From contig CP136069.1 in assembly GCA_032622095.1 (NCBI GenBank), positions 187,787,122 to 187,851,121 on the forward strand: 64,000 bases of DNA, in the 5' to 3' direction. Origin of the DNA: Siphonodentalium dalli (Eukaryota; Mollusca; Scaphopoda; Gadilida; Siphonodentaliidae). Under the pieces are notes generated by a model. That model had not been told where the DNA came from, did not search any database, and saw only the letters and a list, made by a program, of their open reading frames with translations. Positions 41,701-53,700 of this stretch are shown here, one piece after another. Made by a program: the position numbers and the translations under genes. Position 1 is the stretch's first letter. Every line of letters begins with the position of its first letter.

Positions 41701-44700
41701 ATTGGTATCGGACTACAACAATTATATAGCTGAATGGTGTACCCATGTCCAAGTGTGTCAAATCAAACAAGACAGTCAATGACTGGGATGACTCACCTGA
41801 CTGTAAAGATGGAGAAGACTCTGGGACTTTGAAAACTACAACAGTCAGTACTTGTCAAAATCGCTTTAACCCTTTACCCAACAAAACGGCCAAAACCGGC
41901 CAAATAAAGCTTCAACAGCCTAAAATATCTTCGGTCTGTCTCAATAGAACCATACAAATATGGATATCATTGGAACCGGCTCCTTGACCACATTGTGATA
42001 GTTACAGTTATGCCCTGTGCCAATGCATTCTCTTATATATGCGAGTCGACCATAGGTCGCCTCGCATATATAAGAGAATGCATTGGCCTAAAAAAAAAAT
42101 TTTAAACACTTTTTACCATTTTTTCTTACATTCTTTAAAAATTTTAGAATTTTTTCTTACATTTAAAAAAAAATTTATAATACTTTTCTACATTCTTTGA
42201 CAATGTTATCATTTTTAGTATGTGTTAAGCCAATGCATTCTCTTATATATGCGAGGCGACCTATGGTCGACTCGCATATATAAGAGAATGCATTGGCACA
42301 GGGCCCTTCTGTTGGGTAAAGGGTTAAAAAAAAAGTAATTCTAAACAGGGACATAGCTGGAGTTTCTCAGATGAGCAAGGATCTTCACCTTTAAATTTTT
42401 AATTGCACACCACTAACAAATCTACAAACCCTTCCTCTCTTTAAACAAAACAACCAGACCAAAGTCCTAAGTTCACAAAATTCCTTTTGCACATCCCTCT
42501 CAGGTTGAAATTTTACAACTGATACCGGTACTTCAAGCTCTCGAACTTGGACATTTCCAACCTGACATCCCTGTAAAGTTAAAATTTGTGGCCAATTTGG
42601 TCCATCAGTCAAACTCAAATCACACTATGAGAACAATTCTAACCTATTTTTTTGTGTGAAAATCTAATCTACAACTAATGTTGTATCAGGCATGTAATTT
42701 CCAACTGTTTAACATTTTGATCAAGTAGGGGGTCAAAACTGCACTCCCCCCTCCTTTACACTCCCTTCCAATTGCCGCACCCAGGCAGCTTAGAAATCAT
42801 TAGGAATCCGGATGAATCTATTTATTATTATACCAATACCAAACAACATAGATACAGGTACATGTAGGGTGGGTGGGGAGAGTTAAATCTCTGATCTCTG
42901 CCCCTATTTGAACAAATGTGAATCCCCATCTATGAGACCCATTCATCTAGTAATTCCAAATGGTAGATTTTAAGAGTTGAAGTGAATTGATTTTCCTTAA
43001 AAACATGAAACCATTTGAACAAATCTGAACTCCAGGCACCTAAGGACCCTCCATACCAAATATAAGTTAAATCGGCCCGATGGTTAAGTAGGCCTAATTT
43101 TTCTTTGCAAAATTAGGGTATACATGTACATGTACTTAGTTCACCTGGATAAGTGGTGGTTGAGAAAATAATATTGGAACAGCCAAGCGTGAATTTAGTG
43201 AGTCTGACAATTGCAGAATGAGGTCCCCAAAGGGTGAATTTAGTGACGCCATCCGGCCTAGCATACCAAAATCACCCTCTGTGGACCTCATTCTGCAAAT
43301 GTCAGAGACACTAAATTCAGGTTTAGGAACAGCATTTTGTTTTGATTTGATTTAAATGACACACACCCATATTCTGCTATGCAGTTGTTTACACCTGTCT
43401 GTTCAGTTTCTATATCCCCAATTACAACTGGGGAACTTCAATCTGCTCATACATTAGGTCTCACAAAACTGTTGAGGCCTAAGCAGAATGAGGATCTGAG
43501 ACGGTGAACTTGGTGACACTAGGCCACTGTAAGGGATAGTGTCAATAAATTCACCCTCTATGGCCTCATTCTGCAAAAGTCAGTGCTTGGTGCTTGGTGA
43601 AGGTATATTTCTGAATATAATTTAACTAGCCTCATAAAATGGCATTACTGAACTTGGGGAGGGGGTACATGTACCCTTATTTCTCAAAACTAAACAAAAC
43701 AACAAACCTGTTGGGGCTAATGGCACACAGTAGACACACAGCTGGATCAATATCGTGAAATAACAAATATATATCACCAATAAGAGAGCCATGATTTCCT
43801 CAATGGTGATTGAAGGTTCATTTAAATTTGAATCATCCACCAGGGGGAGGAGTAATCCCTGTTATTGAATCATCCACCAGGGGGAGGAGTAATCCCTGTG
43901 TTATTAGATTAATTAGTTGTTTTTGATGACATTGGAATGTCACCGCGGGCTGTTCATTCCAATCATTTGTCTTTGTGCTGTTTTTATCACATAGCTAGCA
44001 GGCTCTTAGAATGGCTTGGGGGCGGGATATCTCTCAATACAATTTAAATGGCTCTGAATGCCTTGGGGAAGGGGGTGTTTTTCTTCTTAACAAATTACCT
44101 TAAAACCCTTTCATGACGGGAGCTGCACTGGCACAACATTAAATACCCTGTGCCAAAGCATTCTCTTATACATGTGAGTCGACCATAGGTCGCCTCGCAT
44201 ATAAAGGAGAATGTAATGGCCAAACAATTTTTTATCATTTTTTTTATCAATTTTCTTCGTTCTACAATAATTTTTATAATTTGTTCTTACATTCTTTAAC
44301 AATTTTTATTTTTTTATCATTTTCTCTTAAATTCTGTAACAATTTTTATCATTTTTTTCTTATATTCTTTATCAGTTTGATAAATTTTTTGATAATGTTT
44401 TCTTACATTATTTAACGTTTTTTGATAATTTTTTCTTACAATCCTTATCAATTTTTATCATTCGTTCTTACATTCTTAAACAATTTTATAATTTTATATC
44501 AAGCCAAGAAATAGTGTGTTTGACGTTTGCAGAATGAGGTCCCCAGGGCATGAATTTAGTTGATGCTAACCTACACAGTGGGCTAGCATAACTAAACTCA
44601 CCCTCTGGGAACCTCATTCTGCTTAGGCCTCAACTGCTATGAGAGACATACAGGTAGGTCAGGTTAGGATCAGATTGAATTTCCCCAGTTATCTTCTGCA

Positions 44701-47700
44701 AATTGGGAGATATACCGGTAGAAAACTGAACAGACGGGGGAAAAAGTAACTAAAAACAATGTTATTTTGAGACAATACATGTAGATACTTCCTAGAATAT
44801 GAGGACTAAGCAGAATGAGGTCCCCAGAGGGCGAATTTGGTGCTAGCTCGCTGTGTGGGGTAGCATCACTAAATTCACCCTCTGGAGACCTAACATTCTG
44901 CAAATGTCAGATACAGTAATGCTCTAAATAATCGACTCCTTAACCACAGCAGAATTATGGGTAACTTTTCAGGATTTATTCGGAAATATGGCTTGTTATC
45001 ATTCATCGGAAAGCTCTCGGTGAGAGCTTTCTGATGAATGGCAACAAGCCATATTTCCGACTAATCCTTAAGAGTTACCCATAATTCTGCTGTGGTTAAG
45101 GAGTCAATTATTTAGAGCATTACTGTACACTATATCCAGGCTTGGTTTCAAGTGCTATCCGGATATAGTGTGACACTCATTGTTACCCCTAATAAATAAT
45201 ATAACCAATCATGTGTATATGATCTTCCCCCATTAACTGTGAAGCATCTGTATATTATTAAGCAATGATGCCATTTATGTCATGCTTTTTGCTCTATTTT
45301 TTATGATGAGTAAGGTCAGAAATGACACAATGACATGGAGTGATATGCAAAGAGCACAATAGATGAAAAGAGATAACAGGAAACAGCTAAGTTCATAACA
45401 AAGGTCAATGACAAGACAGTATGCTGAATTCACAAACTATAAACAGTAGATATCTTGAAGACAACTGTACATGTACAGGTATACATGTACATATGTACTA
45501 ATATACAATTAATGGAATGTTGTTTAAAATTCAGTCACCATTAGAGTACAGGTATTACTTCTGCACAATAACACACCAGTATGTATACATGTAGGTCAAA
45601 TCTAATAAATGAATAGGGAAAAATTACTTCTCCATGTTTCGAACAATTAAGTCTCTTGGCCGGACACTGAAATTAGCTCAGAACATTACTACAGTAATGC
45701 CCTAAGTAATCGACTCTTTAACTACAGCAGAATTATGGGTAACTTTTCAGGATTTAGTCGGAAATATGGCTTGTTGCCATTCATCGGAAAGCTCTAGGGC
45801 ATTATTGTATATTATAGTTATGATCTTTTGTATTATTATACCCCCTGGATGACCAAAGGAAATAGTGGGTATACTGGATTACATGCAGCCCTCGAAATTA
45901 GGAAAAATGTCCCATGGCAAATTTAATGCTGTGGCATTATAGATTCCACATATTACCACAGCATTTCCCACTAAATCCTGAAAAGTTACCGATAATTCTG
46001 CGGTGGTTAAGAAGTCGATTAATTAGGGCATTACTGTACCACATGTACTCATCAATGAGTATTTAGGATAGAACGGGATACAGGGGTAGGTAACAAGATA
46101 GAGGTAGCAGGGACCAGCCAAATTGACGACTTGTGAGAGGACCAGCCTAGAGAGTGACTTGTGAGAGGACCAGCCTAGAAGGCGACTTGTGAGAGGACCA
46201 GCCTAGAAGGTGACTTGTGAGAGGACCAGCCTAGAGAGCGACTTGTGAGAGGACCAGCCTAGAGGGCGACTTGATAGAGGACCAGCCTAGAGGGTGACTT
46301 GTGAGAGGACCTGAGCCTAGAGGGCGACTTGTGAGAGGACCAGCCTAGAGGGCGACTTGATAGAGGACCAGCCTAGAGGGTGACTTGTGAGAGGACCAGC
46401 CTAGAGGGTGACTTGTGAGAGGATCAGCCTAGAGGGTGACTTGTGAGATAACCAGTCTAGAGGGTGACTTGTGAGAGGACCAGCCTAGAGGGTGACTTGT
46501 GAGAGGACCAGCCTAGAGGGTGACTTGTGAGAGGACCAGCCTAGAGGGTGACTTGTGAGAGGACCAGCCTAGAGGGCGACTTGTGAGAGGACCAGCCTAG
46601 AGGGTGACTTGTGAGAGGACCAGCCCAGAGGGCAACTTGTGAGAGGACCAGCCTAGAGGGCGACTTGTGAGAGGACCAGCCTAGAGGGCAACTTGTGAGA
46701 GGACCAGCCTAGAGGGTGACTTGGGAGACATCTTCTCTGTAAAATGTGCCACTTCTCCCTATTTTTGTCCCAGCGAGAAGTGACTTCTCTCTCATATACA
46801 TGTACATGTACCAGTATGCGTACATGTATGTTCCTACATATTATTTAAACTATATTTACTGATAATGGGGTTCTTATTCACTATAATGTTTTCATAAACG
46901 GGCTATTGTGTTGCATAATACTTATCAGATCATAGATGGGTGATGTTGGAGTGTAAATTTTCAGCCATTTCACTTCTCTCTGAGAACAGTCCACTTCTCC
47001 CTAATAACCAAACAGTGAGATGTGACTTCTCTCAATTTGAAATCTCTTGCCTGGTCCGTTATAGGAAGTTATTGCCACTTATTCTCAGGAATGACTTCCT
47101 ATTTAAATGCCCCTGGTGGGAATTGATCGCTTCTAGTATTAACTGGGTCTGATATATTGATTAAAGATGTATTCCCATAGCTCTGTTCACCTAACCATAT
47201 TTTGATACTGCATAAGTAAAGCTATCGGACGGCAAGTCCCAACAGTAGAACAAGTAACAATTGATCAGATAGGGTAACCCCTCCATCAATATACACGACA
47301 CAAGGGAGTTTACAATGTTCAATGTATATATATTGATTTCTAAAAGAAGTCTAATAGTGGAGATAAAATTGGGCTAATTTAGATTCTCTACTGCATCTCA
47401 AATTGCCTGTGTATTGGCAGTTTGTGTCAAAAAAATTATTCTTGATATGAATGAGAAATGACATTGATCAAGTTTCATCAATATAAAAATGTTGAATCTT
47501 AACCCTTTCAAGACAGGAACTGCGCTTGTGCCGCATTACAGATCCTGTGCCAGTGCATTCTCTTGTATATTAGAATGTACTGGGTTAGGAGGTCAAGGTA
47601 AATGTTGTTAGGCCACTGTATTGTCTTATATATACATGTATGCGAGGCTCCCTATGGGACATACCGTCATGGAAAGGGTAATGCATTCTCCTCAAGTACA

Positions 47701-50700
47701 GTAATGCCCTAAGTAGTCGATTACTTAGGGCATTACTGTACGCGTGTACCAAAACAAATGTTTTAGTACAGGACTTAAGTTGGACTTTTGTGTTGAATTT
47801 CAAACTACACCACCCCAACAGACCAAATTCCCGATTGGGAATATACATGTACACCTCAGGGCCCATGCTACCCGGTAGGCTCCAATATTGCAACAGATTA
47901 AACATATTTTATTGGAATAAGGTCACACCAATATTATAGCCTGGTTTACGAACTTTTAAGTGGGAAAAAAGTACATGTTAGATGCAGGAGATGAATATAT
48001 AATAATAAATGAAAGTGTCACCGAAGTTCAACATGGAGAGGTGATAATGTCATACATTACAGTCAATTGAGTGATTAGGAATGCGGAAAGTTAAAATGTT
48101 TAAGCAGAAAAATGTTGGCAGTAGGGTGAGCTGAAGTATTTACAAGTAATTATGCAAAAAATCCATGATGGCCGTTTTCATCGAAAATCATTCATATTTG
48201 ATGGCTCCCCATCTAGAAGTGATGACCTATATTTTTATCGTGTGAAGGACCAAAAACAATATTAATATTATTCAACCACGTTTTCAATAATCTGGCAGAC
48301 ATAAACACTCAATGCTGATTCATCTTTTCAGACATTATGTTGTTCTATGGTGAGTTTTACTCCAAAAAAATAGTATGGCAAACTAAAATATGCAATGAAA
48401 AATGTTTTATTCATCTTCTCGGAGACAGTAAATGATTTTAGATGGTAGACAAAGCGATTGCACAAGCTGGGTTCATAAGCTAGATAATGCAGTGTGTTTT
48501 TGCAAATATTTCATGTCAAACTCTGTTGGCCTACATGTACCTCAAAATATAAACTTTTTTTCTAAAACAATTTTTATTTTTACATAATTAGATCACATCT
48601 CTCATATTGTGAGGGTAAACAGGTGTTGTTATACTCGCATATATAAGAGAATGCACTGGCACAGGATCTTTAATGGTGTACCAATGCAGCACCCATCATT
48701 AAAGAGTAAATGCTGCAAGTCGGCCAAGTCCCTTTGTTTATAATTGTATCACAATAGGAATTTTGAGAGCAGGGCGCGATTTAACTGGATTTTTTTATTC
48801 ACCTCAAATTTCTTCCCCTGCACCCCAAATCAGCACCGAAACCAATGCTAATGGCTGACCCACCCATGTGCAACAATGCGCAGTTGTAAAAGAACCCTAC
48901 CATGGTGAAGAAATCATGCATGAATTATGGCAAAATTACCTGGTAGAATTAAAGAGTGGAAATAAGCCACTACTCCACTAGTACACCTACATGTACACAT
49001 ATTCTCAAAATAAGTGTCCCCCTCGAATATATTGGAATCTGTGCTCTGACACAATGAACGTCAAATCGGTTTTAGTGTTAACGCAACATGGTTCAACATG
49101 ATTGCAATGTACCTCAATGCTGTGGAGATAACTGCCAATGCAACATAACACAGTACTCTTGAGTGCCTAATAAACATACATGTACGATTATTAAAATCAA
49201 GGTAAAATTGCCACCTGTACGATCGCTATTTGGTCCTGTACTATTATTCAGTTACGCAACATTTTCCAACCTGTACTATTATTCCACCCTGTACTTTTAT
49301 TAGGCACTCAAGAGTACATAGGTTCTGCCAGGGATATGTCTGGACGTCTTTGTGATGACCAGACTGGCCTGTTTTGGCAAACGATAGGCCTGTCGACCGA
49401 TATAGCTTGTGGTTTTAGAGTTGGCTCATAAGTATTTTTTTAATCTACCGGTATCAACTGAAATTAACTCCACCAGAACGTGGTTATAAACGAATTTTAC
49501 TATGTTGAATTTTTAAGAATGAAATATTTACTTGTATCAGTTGATAAAATATTGAGGCACTTTCAACGGACACATGAATAGTTGGGACGACATTATGTCG
49601 ACATACATGTATAATACATGTATTTGGTATAAACTGAATGGATGAAAATTGATCCTTGATCGATTTCCAAACAACTGAACTACGAAATAGAAATTATTAT
49701 ATTATAGTAAAAACAATTACAAAAAAACGGACAAAGCTCATTTGAACCCAGAGTAGGCTTACTAGGCTAGCGTGTGTTTTTAATTTTAGCAATTTGACAG
49801 TAGAGGCTTCTGGTACATACATTTAATACTGTACCTTGCAGGTTGATTATCAATAAGTAATATGAAATACTGGTACAGTACGGGGAATGACCGCGGTGTA
49901 AGGCGGTCGCGGAAAATACTACTGCGGTGTACACCGGTAACGGACTAGATTACCGCGGTGGACTTCAAACACGACCGCGGTCAGATACCGTGGGTCACCG
50001 TGAATGGGCGGTGTACTACCGCATGACCGCGGTTAGGGTTGGGCGGTATTGACATTTTTAAAAACCGCGATTTTTCCAAAATAACACTGCGATTTACGGT
50101 TTTATTGAATATTATTTTACTACTGAAAAATACCACGTAAAATCAAATTTTAAACGAGAGATACTCCGGGTTTTCGTTATGAGGGATGTAAAATTGTACA
50201 CACTATCACCAGGCAGTAAATGATAAACTATTCTCAGAATGGCATGTGCCCATTCTATAAAGTTCCTGCCTTCTGGAATACGCAACAACATTGAGTGAAT
50301 TACAGGCTCAAGTTATCCTGATTACTCCATTGTTTACATATCGGCATGAGATGCACATTCCCGTTACGTCATAGCTAAGCACATGTTCATAGGTTGATAG
50401 AGGACCTAGTAGAATTGGGCTAAGATGGTAGATTCTGGGTTGTCTGCAGTTTATCATACACTATGAATTACGGAACATTTTTAAAATAACTTTTGAACAC
50501 GGGAAAGATAATCATAATTAATCATTGAACAATATTGCAGTTCGTGTGTTTATTTGTCCAAATTCTTGGCAATATAATTGAACGACAAATACCGCTGAGT
50601 CATGAGTTAGAAAGTTTGGACAAAATATCGCTCGTGACTTTACACCGCTACCAGGTTGGATTCGGAAGAAGATACTCCATCGCTCTACTTTAGCCCAAAA

Positions 50701-53700
50701 TACAACCGTTGCGTCATTGGTTACAATAAAAGACAATGGAGACTTAAATTTGGAGCGACCGATAAAGGCTGCTTTCAATCAGCGGTCCGCTAAAGTATTC
50801 AACTCAGTATTGGATTGTAATTTGAAACCGTCTTTTGAGGTGATAAAATTGCGGTTGCGATATATTGAATTTTTATTTTACACACGGTTTCAATACGGTT
50901 TTTCTTTTCCAAACCGACTATAGTCAATATAATGAAATATCGCCCAGCCCTAACCGCGGTGTACTACCGCATGACCGCGGTGTACTACTGCATGGCCGCG
51001 GTGTACTACTGCATGGCCGCGGTGTACCGTGTACTACCGGGTGACCGCGGTATAGTGGCGGTACGACCGCGGTTATGACCGGCCCATAACCTCGTTAAAG
51101 GGGTCGATTAATTAGAGCATAGCTGTACATGTATATGGCCCTTATATACTACCAGTATATGAACAAACTTCATAAAACCATAACTTTCCAGACAATTTTC
51201 GCATAAATGTTCTTTTTTCATTCCATACCATATATTAAATAAACTAACATTAAAGGCACAGATGGAAACAGTTGGAATTGCTGTTAAAATTGTCACATTC
51301 ATTAAAATCGCCATCAACAGAACAAATATTAAAATATAGAGAGACCTTGTTCTTATACCCGGTACCAATCATAAATATCAGGTAAATACCGGGCAGTACT
51401 AGTATGTTATTGTCAAGTTTCTATGCTTTATGTAAATAAAAGCTAAAAATGTTACAGAACCTGGTTATTGTTCACATACATGTACAACATGTATTAAAGT
51501 TAAACACAGTGTACAAACTTGACAATAACATATTTATGCAATATTTATGATTGGTACTCGTATAAGAACAAACAATGTCTGTATTTTTATGTTCTTTCTG
51601 TTTTATGGCAGTTTTAGTGAACGTTCAGACGACCACGATACAATCGTAAGTGGAGGAATCGGGGCCCGACGAGATCGTGTATAGTTTGTTCACACGATTG
51701 CGATGCTGTTGTACATGATGATATCATAGGTTGTTCCTAAAGCATGTGATTGACTACCCTACGATCATTTCCATCTACAATTTTTACGTACACACGACAG
51801 CGATTACGTCGCAAGTGGGGGTAGCCAAGGATACGCCACAATTTTGCATCTAAAATCAAACAGTGCTTGATATTTTTTTTTTACTTGCGACAATGTTAAA
51901 TCTTTCCACTTACAATTGAATCGTGGTCATCTGAACGTTCACTTAACGGTTGTGACTATTTTAACAGCATACCCACCGCGAAGGTCAATCATGCCTTTAA
52001 ACACTTTTTGTTGCTTAATGCTGAAGAATACCAGGACCCAATTCTTCCGACTTCAATGACATAAATAATATATCTTTCATCTGCATAATAAGTTTGTAAA
52101 GAATATGCTTTGTATTATGACTCATAATTTATGAGTCTATTTTAATCCCAGTATCTGCGCTGGAATGTGACACATTTGAGCAATTAATAGCCCTACATGT
52201 ACATTATGTGACCATGTCGCATCCAATATTTCTGCCCCCTACCTATTCACAGATCGGTGTCATGTTGAACTCTTATTTGAGTACATGTACCGGTACATGT
52301 ATTTGCTCGTGCTGCTACAATGTCCGCATTGTCTTGTCTTTTGAAGTAAAAGAAAGTTATTATTAAATTTAGGAGGTTCTGCATCCATAGTTTTGTGGCC
52401 TGGCGATATATTACAATGTAGCAATTCGATAAAGATGGTTCCTGCTATCAGTTTGTCACCTATATTGATGACAGCATGGTTCAGATTTGAGTGGTGGGTT
52501 ATATTCGAGTGGTGGGTTGAAATGTTCAATCTCAGTTACGTGCCTCTCCTGTGGGCGCTGGGCATCAGTCAAGTAGATTGATTTTTCTGAATTTCTTCCT
52601 AGATTTTATTATATCATATTTCTGCATTTGTCGGCATTTTTGCATTCAGATCTTTATTCAGTGATCACGATTGAGACTTTTCAGCCTGACAAACTTGGTA
52701 TCTGACAGAGTTCTGATTTTTGTCAGAATACCCTGACGAGGTTGCAATCCCAGGTCCGAAAGCACGGGAGACCAGTACGCTACCTCTCGGCCACCGACTT
52801 CCCATTATAAAGTTATGATGTTGTCTACTTATCAGATTGTAACAACAACTTGTCACCAGATGCACTAAGATCTAAAACACAATAGATCGTCTGAATTATT
52901 TCCCTTCAAGGTCTCAATCAAACCTCATTTATCATGTCATTTATATTTTTCCAAATCATTTAAATTCATTTTGAACTCCATCCGAATGGAGACTATGAAT
53001 GGGAAAATAACAAGAAATTTTTCTGAGTTGAACGTAAATAAAACAAAATAAAATGATATACTCCAAATAGACTAATGCAATTCAGGTATATTTTTTCGGC
53101 AAGGTTATCAGAAATTTCAATGTGACTGCGGTTACTCCCAGGGCAGTGTGCTTAACTTGAAGCTGTACATTAACTTCAAAGTGATGATAGTGATAACAAC
53201 AAACTATAAACTCCACTAGTGATGAGCTGGTTATTAAAAAGAGCCTTGCGCCGATTATTTGAGATAACACTCGGCCGATTCCGATTATTGTATACCAGAA
53301 TATGTTATACTAGTATGTGTCAAATACTACTTATATTTGGAAGCACCAACAGCAGTAATATACCAGTATACGTAAGTATACGTTTGGGTAAGTCAGGGTT
53401 TCCGCCAGGCCGGCTGCGGTTCCGCCCCACGGACCCATTCCCCTCATCGGTCGTTGCATGAAATCCCGCTCATACACAAATAAATGACGTTGTTAAAAAC
53501 TTTTTCAGTCTTGTCTGTGTCGACAGGCTAAATATCTACACTTATTTTCATTAATATTGACAAAATGAAATCGACACAGTCCATCTCCCGAAAAAAACAA
53601 TAAGAAAGAGCGGGTCAAATTGCGACATTAGATACCGTACAGCGTAATACATGTCGCGGCAACATCAAAGAATGCCGGACTGTTGAGTGCGCATATTTTT

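Noticed and set aside
52665-52806. Functional serine tRNA gene
   Set aside because: The A-box region fits, but the anticodon arm and acceptor pairing are not intact; a SINE is more likely.
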